Shown: positions 33,712 to 41,435 of the stretch, piece after piece
Layout: each line of letters starts with the position of its first letter
How positions within the stretch are numbered: the stretch's first letter is position 1
Assembly: GCA_964454975.1 (NCBI GenBank)
Contig: CAYVVD010000004.1
Coordinates: forward strand, 1 to 64,000
Reading direction: 5' to 3'
Source: CAYVVD01 sp964454975
GTDB lineage: Bacteria; Bacteroidota; Ignavibacteria; Kapaibacteriales; UBA2268
DNA: 64,000 nucleotides
The notes under the pieces: generated by a model
Seen by the model: the letters and a program-made list of their open reading frames with translations, nothing else
Database searches by the model: none
What the model was told of the DNA's origin: nothing
Made by a program: the position numbers and the translations under genes

Positions 33712-35151
33712 ATGGATCAAATAAAAGATGCAGTAAAAAACACAAACCTGCGCTGGCTTGTATTATTTCTGGTGAGCGTTGTAATCGGGACGAATTATTA
33801 TGTCTATGATGCAATGTCATCAATTAAGTCGGTTATGCAGGCTGAACTCGGCTTCTCAAACCAGGAATACGGTTTTTTAATCTCTTTCTATTCTTTCCCT
33901 AATACATGGCTGCTCATGGCTATTTTTGGTGGAATTATCCTTGATAAGTGGGGAATTAAAAAGACAGGATTCCTGACCGTTGCCTTATGTTCTTTTGGGG
34001 CATTCATCACTGCTTATGGTTCAACAGAGTATTATTCAAATGGTGGTTTCCTTTATGGAATTATGGATGATCTTCCATTCGACTATTCTCCGGAACTGAA
34101 GATGTTGATGCTTGGAAGGTTGTTCTTTGGCCTTGGTGCCGAGACAAGCATTGTAGTAATTAACAAAATCATGGTTAAGTGGTTCAAAGGAAAGGAATTA
34201 GCAAGGGCTTTTGCCATTAATATCGCGATAGCTCGAATAGGAACTGCTGCAGCACTGATTTTTTCTCCTATTTCGGTTGGTTCGGTTCAGGGCTGGAACC
34301 TTGCCCTGTGGCTGGCGGCGATAATAATGGGAATAGGCTTCGTATTTTTTGTTATTTATATGTTTTTTGATTCAAAGGTGGAATCCACCCGGCTGCACTG
34401 TAAAGATGAAGAATTCCATTTCTCGGATATTATTAAGCTTCTGAAGAACAGGTCTTTTATTTATGTGATTTTCCTTTGTGTTACATTTTATTCAGCAGTT
34501 TTTCCTTTTCTTGCCTATGTGCCGGACTTGCTTCTAAATAAGTTTGGAGTTGATTTAGCTGAGAACGAATTAATTCAGTGGGTGCTTTCTACAATTATTT
34601 CTATTTTCGGCGAAGTTAGTGAAACACAATCGGTTATCATCGTTAGTGGATTTGTCTCATCATTGATTCCATTCGGAACTATATTCTTCACACCTTTATT
34701 TGGTGCGATTGTTGATAAAATTGGCAAGCGGGCCACACTTATGATACTTGGTTCGTTCCTGTTGATTGTATCTCATTTACTACTGGGCTTAACAGGCCTC
34801 AGCCCATATCTGTCTATGTTTATACTTGGTATAGCCTTTTCGCTTGTTCCGGCATCGATGTGGCCTTCGGTTGCAATTATTGTTGAGGAAAAGCGGCTTG
34901 GGACAGCCTATGGAATAATGGGTTCCCTTCAGAACCTCGGATTGTGGCTTTTTCCTATTCTGGCAGGAGTTATTCTCGATGGTACTAATCCGGGAATAAC
35001 ACCTGAAATGGTCACACAGGGTGTGGCTCTTTATGATTATACATGGACTGTGTTGATGTTTGCAGGGCTTGGTATGATTGGTATAGTATTCTCGCTGTTG
35101 TTGCTCAGGCAGGAGAAGGGTGAAAACAACCACGGACTGGAAAAACCCTGA
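33712..35151 (+). CDS. MFS family transporter
   Basis: This is a 479-residue inner membrane protein with about 12 hydrophobic helices. It carries the MFS loop GGIILDKWGIKKT between helices 2 and 3, and GAIVDKIGKRATLM at the corresponding second-half position, which marks the two-fold repeat. The central region (about residues 220-250) is a charged cytoplasmic loop. The sequence resembles nitrate/nitrite or oligosaccharide-type MFS proteins of Bacteroidota, but no substrate residue is diagnostic. It is preceded by the palindromic element and followed by the M29 aminopeptidase gene after 120 bases. Confidence 0.9.
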   Translation: MDQIKDAVKNTNLRWLVLFLVSVVIGTNYYVYDAMSSIKSVMQAELGFSNQEYGFLISFYSFPNTWLLMAIFGGIILDKWGIKKTGFLTVALCSFGAFITAYGSTEYYSNGGFLYGIMDDLPFDYSPELKMLMLGRLFFGLGAETSIVVINKIMVKWFKGKELARAFAINIAIARIGTAAALIFSPISVGSVQGWNLALWLAAIIMGIGFVFFVIYMFFDSKVESTRLHCKDEEFHFSDIIKLLKNRSFIYVIFLCVTFYSAVFPFLAYVPDLLLNKFGVDLAENELIQWVLSTIISIFGEVSETQSVIIVSGFVSSLIPFGTIFFTPLFGAIVDKIGKRATLMILGSFLLIVSHLLLGLTGLSPYLSMFILGIAFSLVPASMWPSVAIIVEEKRLGTAYGIMGSLQNLGLWLFPILAGVILDGTNPGITPEMVTQGVALYDYTWTVLMFAGLGMIGIVFSLLLLRQEKGENNHGLEKP

Positions 35152-35271
35152 TTTTTTATAAAAAGTTTACTTTAAATTCATATTTTTGATATAATAATTC
35201 GAATTTAGCAATAGATTGATTTAGGGACTTCCCCAATAATCCCCTGATTATTAATATTCCATGGATAAGTT

Positions 35272-36240
35272 ATGGCTAAGAAGAGTGAACAGCTCAACAA
35301 AGCAGCAATGATTGCGCTTAAAGATTATCTCGCACTTTCTGCAGAGGAAACTCTGCTGGTTATTACTGATGAGAGGATGAATGAGATTGGTAGGGCACTC
35401 TTTGAAGCAGGGATGGAGATTTCTGCTGAATCATTTATGGTTGAAATGAAAGAGCGTTCCCATCATGGGGAAGAACCTCCTGAACAAATTTCTGAGATGA
35501 TGAAGGAAGTTGATGTTGTTGTAGCGCCAACTTCAAAATCATTAACCCATACTGATGCAAGGCGCAAAGCGACTCAGGCAGGAGTCAGAATTGCAACTAT
35601 GCCGGGAATCTCCAAAGATACTTTAATACGTTGCCTTAGCGCCGATTATAAACAGATTGTGGAATTGACCGAAAAAGTTGAAAAACTGCTCGAACCTGCA
35701 AAGGAAGTATTCATTGAAACTAAATTAGGTACTGAGATATTACTTGTTCGAAACAAAAGGAAGCTGATACCAAGTACCGGTGTATTGCGAACGATAGGCT
35801 CGAGTGGTAACCTGCCTTCCGGTGAAGTGTTCTTTGCCCCAATCGAGGATATGTCCAATGGCCGTTTTGTTATTGACGGTTCGATTGCCGGGCTTGGACT
35901 GTGCGAAGAACCGGTCAAAGTGAGCTTCAAAAACGGCTATGCCACACGCATTAGTGGCGGCCGCCAAGCCAAAGAGCTTTCCAATATGCTGAATGAAGTT
36001 GATAAAGATTCACGCCAGCTCTGTGAATTTGGTATCGGTACAAACTACAAAGCACAAGTAACCGGCGATATCCTCGAAGATGAAAAGGCTCTGGGCACAG
36101 TCCATTTTGCTTTCGGAAACAATATTTCGATGGGCGGCAAGATTGATGTACCGATACATATAGACTGTGTAATAACAAAACCTACGGTTTATGCCGACAG
36201 GCGGCTGATAATGAAGGAAGGAAAATTGCGGCTGGACTAA
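35272..36240 (+). CDS. M29-type aminopeptidase
   Basis: This is a 322-residue short form of the M29 aminopeptidase family, a cobalt- or zinc-dependent dimetal enzyme acting on peptides. The metal-binding part includes GNLPSGEVFFAPIE (Glu ligand), LCEFGIGTN (Glu), GTVHFAFGNN (His) and VPIHIDCVI (His and Asp), in the usual order. The N-terminal domain is the regular Rossmann-like region. It has some resemblance to NicX-type ring-cleaving dioxygenases of the same fold, so a non-peptidase function is possible. The ATG at 35272 is followed by 13 Lys/Glu/Asn-rich residues. It is monocistronic. Confidence 0.85.
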   Translation: MAKKSEQLNKAAMIALKDYLALSAEETLLVITDERMNEIGRALFEAGMEISAESFMVEMKERSHHGEEPPEQISEMMKEVDVVVAPTSKSLTHTDARRKATQAGVRIATMPGISKDTLIRCLSADYKQIVELTEKVEKLLEPAKEVFIETKLGTEILLVRNKRKLIPSTGVLRTIGSSGNLPSGEVFFAPIEDMSNGRFVIDGSIAGLGLCEEPVKVSFKNGYATRISGGRQAKELSNMLNEVDKDSRQLCEFGIGTNYKAQVTGDILEDEKALGTVHFAFGNNISMGGKIDVPIHIDCVITKPTVYADRRLIMKEGKLRLD

Positions 36241-36311
36241 ACAATTGTATAGCTTAAAAATGTTTCCTTTCTGCATTCCCCTACTATTTCTTAAATTTGC
36301 CGCTTAATGTC

Positions 36312-37505
36312 ATGATGCGGCTTATACCATATTGCTTAATTTTAATTCTGCTCGCTGCATGCGGAACTGAGGAGGATCCTCCCCGCGAAAAGCTGGTAAA
36401 TGAAGAAGAAATCCACAGGATTGAGGATTCCATACGGAATGTGCGGATGCTGGACAGCCTGGATGTGTTTCCCAAAATCAACTACAAGAAACTGTATATT
36501 GATTCTTACTCCACTTACGTGGACTTGAAAAAAAAATATGATTTGCACAAGGACAACTGGAATTCGTATAAAGCATTTATTACACTGAACAGGAAGGAAT
36601 TTAATTATCTTCGTGTAAAAGACTCGGTGCTGGTACCTGACACAATTATCGGTGATATGCGGGCATATTCCGTTTTCCCCCCGTATTATGACGGCGCCAG
36701 GGATATCCCGAGAATCATAGTTGTTTCTAACAAGTACCAGTGCTATGCCTGCTATGAGTACGGTAGGCTGGTACGTTTCGCTGCTGCAAATACGGGCAAA
36801 GAGCGTACACCTTCTTTCCCGGGAAGGTATGCACTTGTGTGGAAAGAGAAAGACCGCCGTTCCTCACTGGACAGCAACTGGTTCATGCCATATACATGGA
36901 ATTTCCATCCTGAAGCAGGCAGTGCTTTTCATAAATTCACGATGCCGGGCAGACCTGTGTCACACTCATGTGTCCGCCAGTTTATGAGCGATGCTAAATG
37001 GCTTTTTTATTGGGGCAAGGGTGCGGACTACGACACAAACAGGCGGCATATTCCGTATTCCGGGACACCTGTACTAATTATTGACTTATTCGATTTTTCG
37101 CGTCCAAAATATGGCAACTGGATTGACCTGAGGAGCAATAAGGACGGTTGGCTCGAACTCCCCGAAAAGCCCATGGAGTACGAAGAGGCTCTAATACCTA
37201 TTGAACAGATCCCTGAGGTTTCGCGTCCAGGCCTGCGAAATAAAGAACGTTACATTTATGCTGAAGATACACTGAGAGCACGGGGGTGGATACGCGACCA
37301 CGTGAGACTTATCCATTCAGTTGATTTTAATAAACTCAGGCGTGAAAAAGCGGCTAAGACACGAAAAGACTCCCTGAAAAAATTACAGGCCGATTCTGCC
37401 AAGACGGATTTAAACATAATCAAAGAAAATCTCGAAGAGCTTGACAAAAAGCCTGTCGAAATAGTAAAACCCGACACATCGAATAAAATGCCCGGGGTAA
37501 ATTGA
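36312..37505 (+). CDS. L,D-transpeptidase (YkuD) family lipoprotein
   Basis: This is an envelope protein with an L,D-transpeptidase catalytic domain that cross-links peptidoglycan or attaches proteins to it. From the ATG at 36312 a lipoprotein signal ends at Cys17 (LLAAC). The catalytic segment is GRPVSHSCVRQF, with His218 and nucleophile Cys220; the usual motif is S-H-G-C and here Gly is replaced by Ser. Preceding His (FHKF) fits the first catalytic His. The C-terminus is a Lys/Glu-rich extension (after about residue 330). A TTG at 36297 and a second ATG at 36315 are alternative starts. The stop overlaps the start of the DMT transporter. Confidence 0.88.
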   Translation: MMRLIPYCLILILLAACGTEEDPPREKLVNEEEIHRIEDSIRNVRMLDSLDVFPKINYKKLYIDSYSTYVDLKKKYDLHKDNWNSYKAFITLNRKEFNYLRVKDSVLVPDTIIGDMRAYSVFPPYYDGARDIPRIIVVSNKYQCYACYEYGRLVRFAAANTGKERTPSFPGRYALVWKEKDRRSSLDSNWFMPYTWNFHPEAGSAFHKFTMPGRPVSHSCVRQFMSDAKWLFYWGKGADYDTNRRHIPYSGTPVLIIDLFDFSRPKYGNWIDLRSNKDGWLELPEKPMEYEEALIPIEQIPEVSRPGLRNKERYIYAEDTLRARGWIRDHVRLIHSVDFNKLRREKAAKTRKDSLKKLQADSAKTDLNIIKENLEELDKKPVEIVKPDTSNKMPGVN

Positions 37506-38395
37506 AAGCCTGGAAAGCAGAGCTGTTCCTTGTCCTGATTACCCTTATCTGGGGCGGGACATTTACTTTTACAAAAATAGGTATTGAATATGTATCACCT
37601 CTGCTTTACCTGACAATCAGACTTTCGATTGCAATGCTGCTTACTTACATTGTCTATTTCAAACATCTTAGGAAATTCAATAGGGAAACATTCATCCACG
37701 GGACTTTACTCGGGCTGATGTTTGGCGGAGGCTTTGCGCTTCAAACATACGGGCTTGCTTACACAACAGTTTCAATCTCCGGATTTATTACAGGAATCAC
37801 AGTTGTTCTTACGCCTTTTGTTTTTTGGTTTGTTGAGAAAAAGAAGGTATTGCCCTGGTCAAAAGTAGGTGTTATAATTGTTACCATCGGCCTTTATATG
37901 CTCACAAAGCCCGACTTTGACAACCTGAACATTGGCGATGTTGTAACGTTGATTTCGACATTTTTCTGGGCATTTTATATTACTTATATGGATGTATTCA
38001 CACGCGGCAGGGAAGGTTTTACCCATACAATCCAACTGGTTTTTCTTCAGTTTGTTGCGGCTATATTAGTATCTACCCTCGGGTTCCTGTTTATCGAAAG
38101 AAGCTCATTTTATATAAGCTTTGATATGGAACTTGTTTACTCACTTGTGTTTAACTCCATCCTGGCATCATTTGTTGTGACCTTTGTCCACACACGTTAC
38201 CAGCGATATACAACACCAGTGAAAGCAGCGTTAATATTCTCGCTTGAGCCTGTTGTTGCCACAGGTGTTGCACTCCTTGTCTTTGGAGAGGTGCTGACTG
38301 TCATTGGTTATATCGGGGCCGTAATAATTATGCTCGGTGTCCTGAGTTCCGAGCTTGGTGATGTTGTCGTAAAGAAGTATTTCCGCAGGGATTAG
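37502..38395 (+). CDS. EamA/DMT family transporter
   Basis: This is a 297-residue membrane protein with ten predicted helices in two EamA repeats: the first opens with LFLVLITLIWGGTFTFTKIG, the second ends with LEPVVATGVALLVFGEVLT. The L-I-W-G and E-P-x-x-A motifs are typical of drug/metabolite transporters. The TTG start overlaps the upstream L,D-transpeptidase stop as TTGA, so translation is coupled. Substrate unknown; amino acids or metabolites are usual for the family. It converges with the FadL-like gene, with a hairpin between. Confidence 0.9.
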   Translation: MKAWKAELFLVLITLIWGGTFTFTKIGIEYVSPLLYLTIRLSIAMLLTYIVYFKHLRKFNRETFIHGTLLGLMFGGGFALQTYGLAYTTVSISGFITGITVVLTPFVFWFVEKKKVLPWSKVGVIIVTIGLYMLTKPDFDNLNIGDVVTLISTFFWAFYITYMDVFTRGREGFTHTIQLVFLQFVAAILVSTLGFLFIERSSFYISFDMELVYSLVFNSILASFVVTFVHTRYQRYTTPVKAALIFSLEPVVATGVALLVFGEVLTVIGYIGAVIIMLGVLSSELGDVVVKKYFRRD

Positions 38396-38426
38396 AAAGT
38401 GGTACCACTGTATTGTCATGCGACGA

Positions 38427-38451
38427 CTTCCACCGCCATGGACGGTGGAAG
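38427..38451. other. perfect hairpin between convergent genes
   Basis: CTTCCACCG (38427-38435) pairs with CGGTGGAAG (38443-38451) around a CCATGGA loop, flanked by TGTCAT and TGACAT-like words. No T-run follows, so it is a protein-dependent terminator or a REP-like repeat rather than a classical terminator. The flanking words resemble those in the element at 33550-33682. Confidence 0.5.
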
Positions 38452-38483
38452 TAGAAATGTGACATGCTTATCGTATCTATTTT

Positions 38484-39905
38484 TTAATTTCTGTAAGTAA
38501 ATCCAAGTGTTATGGTCATCGGTGCCAGCTTAAATGTGTAAGGTGCATAAGTTTCAATGTCTTCTTCAAAGCCGTAATTTACCCTGAGATGAGATGATTC
38601 GGCTATCCTTCCCATCAGATCAAGCCTTACCTTTTCTCCAATGAATATACCAGCGCCAAAACCGTAAGTTTTAAGGTCGCCTCCTTCAATTTTATCCTTG
38701 TAGGGTGTGGTTTCCAGAGAATAGGAGCCTCTGAGTACTATAGGCGCTTTTGGTATCATGTATTCGATTGCCCCGCCAACATTCATCTGGCCGGTCAGGT
38801 CGCGGATAATATCCTGGTTGAGAATCATCACTTCGTAAATGGCATCATTGAATTCAAGCTGGGTGGCATCTTTATATTCAAAACCGGCAGCAAGTGTTAA
38901 TCCAAACTGGTGTATGGAAAGCCCGACAGAATATATAAAAGGACTTACGATATCGTAATCATTATCACCGGAATTGTCTATGAAATAAGTTGAATAGCCG
39001 TCTTCATCAGGGAAATCAAATGTGGCATCAATCGAACTGCTGAAGTTTTCAGTGATATTATAAAAAGTAGGTAGTTTAATATTCATCCCAATCCGCATAA
39101 AGTTTTCGATTTTTGCCAGGAAACCTATTGAACCTGTTACACCGGAAATACTTTGCTCATAATCTTCCCTGATTTCAAGATTGTCAAATTCAAGGTTGTC
39201 GGCAGTGTAGATGTTCAAAACATCAATCTCCCTGTAGAAACGTGAGTACTCGTATGAACCCCATTTCCCGGTAAGTGCAAATCCAATGGCCATATTATCA
39301 TTCAAATCGAGTGAAATACCTCCTGTAATGTTATGCAAGCCACCATCTTCCTGGACAAAATTTATTTGTCTGAGGGAATCATCAATCGGGGTAATTAGCT
39401 GGTCATCAGCTAAATAAAGCTGGTATGCCCAGTTATCATCAAAATTCCCCGGGCCGTATTTTGCCTGATCGAGGACTGCTGAAGATTGAGTATTGAAAAT
39501 ATCGAAATTGTAATAATTGTTGTAACCAGCTTCGCGGAAATACATTACACCAAGAGCAACGTTATTTTTCTGCGAATTAACTGGCCCTGCGATACCGATA
39601 TGATTAATATAACCAGTATTTGTGCCAAAATCCTGTATTACACCGAAATAATCTGTCTGGGTGTTTACTCTCTCAAATCCAAAACTTACAGAAAACTCTT
39701 TATTACCTAATAAAGCTAATCCTGCAGGATTGTAACTAAGAGTTGCAATATCATCGAGGATCCCATGATAAGCAACACCAAGCGCCCCCGTTCGCGGAGT
39801 TGCCTGGTGATCGTCTTTTAGTATTCGTACTGCATCTTCTACGTACTGTGCCCTAAGCATTAACGAAGAGCACATCATTAACACTGCAAATAAAAAGTTG
39901 TTCAT
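38484..39905 (-). CDS. FadL/OmpP1-like outer membrane transport protein
   Basis: This is a 473-residue exported protein from the ATG at 39905: signal peptide MNNFLFAVLMMCSSLMLRAQ, then an N-terminal region with the motif TGALGVAYHGILDDIATLSYNPAGL. That motif is typical of FadL/PorV-like Bacteroidota barrels with a plug segment. The remainder is alternating beta strands, ending in FKLAPMTITLGFTYRN. The gene begins one base after the stop of the Ser/Arg-rich lipoprotein gene, so the two are an operon. The frame extends upstream to 40001 but that would precede the signal peptide. Likely a hydrophobic-substrate channel or T9SS PorV-type accessory. Confidence 0.75.
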   Translation of the reverse strand: MNNFLFAVLMMCSSLMLRAQYVEDAVRILKDDHQATPRTGALGVAYHGILDDIATLSYNPAGLALLGNKEFSVSFGFERVNTQTDYFGVIQDFGTNTGYINHIGIAGPVNSQKNNVALGVMYFREAGYNNYYNFDIFNTQSSAVLDQAKYGPGNFDDNWAYQLYLADDQLITPIDDSLRQINFVQEDGGLHNITGGISLDLNDNMAIGFALTGKWGSYEYSRFYREIDVLNIYTADNLEFDNLEIREDYEQSISGVTGSIGFLAKIENFMRIGMNIKLPTFYNITENFSSSIDATFDFPDEDGYSTYFIDNSGDNDYDIVSPFIYSVGLSIHQFGLTLAAGFEYKDATQLEFNDAIYEVMILNQDIIRDLTGQMNVGGAIEYMIPKAPIVLRGSYSLETTPYKDKIEGGDLKTYGFGAGIFIGEKVRLDLMGRIAESSHLRVNYGFEEDIETYAPYTFKLAPMTITLGFTYRN

Positions 39906-39906
39906 T

Positions 39907-41277
39907 TTATCTTCCCCTTTGCCCGCCACCGGAACTGCCACGCGAAGAGCTGCCTGAGGAACCACTCGAACGAGACGAGCCACCGGACGATGAGCGCACA
40001 CTGCTACCCGATGAGCGGCTGCTTCCTGATGATGATCTCACTCCGGAGCTCCCTCTTGATGAATTACCGGAGCTTGATGAACCAACGCTCGAACGTGAAC
40101 TGCCTGATGAAGGTTTTGAGCCAACACCTGAGCTTCTGCCAGGTGAGGCGCTCTTTGATGAGCCCACACCTTGTGATGATTTTACAGAACCGGAAGGCTT
40201 ATTTACAGATGAACCGCTCTTGTAGATGGTACCGCCAGGCCTTTCAGTACTTGCCGGGCTTCGGAAAGAGCCGCTTTTTACGCTTCCTTTGTCCTTTTCT
40301 ACACTTCCGGGAGCATCTGTAGCTTTGACTACTCTTGGTGCTCCGCCTGTAACTGCAGACCTGGAGCTGAAAGGATTATCGAATCGATTATTAACATCAG
40401 GTTTATTCCTTTCTGAAGCTGAAGTTGAGCTTACCCTGCTGACAGATTTGCTAATTGATGCTCCGGATTTTGATGATATACCCGAAGTATTTACTGTCCT
40501 TGCTTTTGAGGCACTCTCAACAGAACGAGATGATGATACACTGCGTTTCGTCATTGAAGTTCGCGAAGGGCTTGTTGATGAACGGTATGTACCATATGTA
40601 GAGCCACCACTTGTTACGCCGGTTGCAGCCGGTAATCTTCTTGAACTCGAAACTCTGCGGATATCAGAAAAATCATCTCTTCGTGGAGTAATTCTTCTTG
40701 AGCTTGGGGGATCTCTCCTTGGCCCGAAGCTCCTATACGAGCGCTCAGGTATCCATCTTCTGTTGTAATATGTATAAACAGGCTGGTAGTACCAGTCATA
40801 ATAGTCGTAATACGGCCTGTGGTACCAATTATAGCCATAATAGGGATGATGGCTGTACCAAGGTGAGTACCAGTCATAGCCCCAGTATCCGCCGCCATAT
40901 ACTCTGAAAAAAGGCCTATGTACTGGGTAAGATACCCAACCATAGTAATTATTCCACCAGGGAACAATCACAGGTACATAATGTGGGGTTGAATAATAAT
41001 AATGAACATTATAAACAGAATTTCCACCGGCAACACCATAGTTTGCGTTCGATGTATTGCCATCTAAAGGATTTTCCCAGTTCTCGTCAGATCCTTCGTC
41101 GGCATAATTCAGCCAGTCGTATTCTTCGTCTTCGTATGTTTCATAGGTAGTAGCCTCCTCTTCGTCAGCCTCATTTGAATAACCATAATAATGGTCTGTA
41201 TGGTATGCTGATGAGCAGGAAGCTAACAATACTGCGATAAATGCGAGTGCAAAAATGTGTAAATATGTTCTTTTCAT
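39907..41277 (-). CDS. low-complexity lipoprotein: acidic, Tyr/Trp-rich and Ser/Arg/Gly-rich
   Basis: This is a 456-residue protein with no family I recognise. It has a lipoprotein signal ending in LLASC (Cys21). The mature part falls into three zones: an acidic zone (about 35-75, many Glu/Asp/Tyr), an aromatic zone (about 85-175, very rich in Tyr, Trp, His and Pro), and a long Ser/Arg/Gly/Lys-rich tail (about 175-456) with repeated SSG and RSS words. It should be largely disordered and strongly positive at its end. AAGGAGG lies directly before the ATG at ideal spacing, suggesting strong translation. It is cotranscribed with the FadL-like gene. Confidence 0.75.
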   Translation of the reverse strand: MKRTYLHIFALAFIAVLLASCSSAYHTDHYYGYSNEADEEEATTYETYEDEEYDWLNYADEGSDENWENPLDGNTSNANYGVAGGNSVYNVHYYYSTPHYVPVIVPWWNNYYGWVSYPVHRPFFRVYGGGYWGYDWYSPWYSHHPYYGYNWYHRPYYDYYDWYYQPVYTYYNRRWIPERSYRSFGPRRDPPSSRRITPRRDDFSDIRRVSSSRRLPAATGVTSGGSTYGTYRSSTSPSRTSMTKRSVSSSRSVESASKARTVNTSGISSKSGASISKSVSRVSSTSASERNKPDVNNRFDNPFSSRSAVTGGAPRVVKATDAPGSVEKDKGSVKSGSFRSPASTERPGGTIYKSGSSVNKPSGSVKSSQGVGSSKSASPGRSSGVGSKPSSGSSRSSVGSSSSGNSSRGSSGVRSSSGSSRSSGSSVRSSSGGSSRSSGSSGSSSRGSSGGGQRGR

Positions 41278-41435
41278 AGTTTCCTCCTTACCATTTATTA
41301 CGGCTTCACCACTATTTGGTTTCAGTTTTTGGCATATTTAATAGTTTATAATAAAAAATAACATTCTTTGAAACAATTATTGATTTGAAAGATTACACTC
41401 TTATTCATTATTTTGTCAACTTTAATGTTGCTATC

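Noticed and set aside
40226..40768. 180-codon frame opposite the Ser/Arg-rich lipoprotein
   Set aside because: It is a mirror of the biased Ser/Arg codons of the opposite strand; the minus-strand gene has a lipobox and a strong ribosome site.
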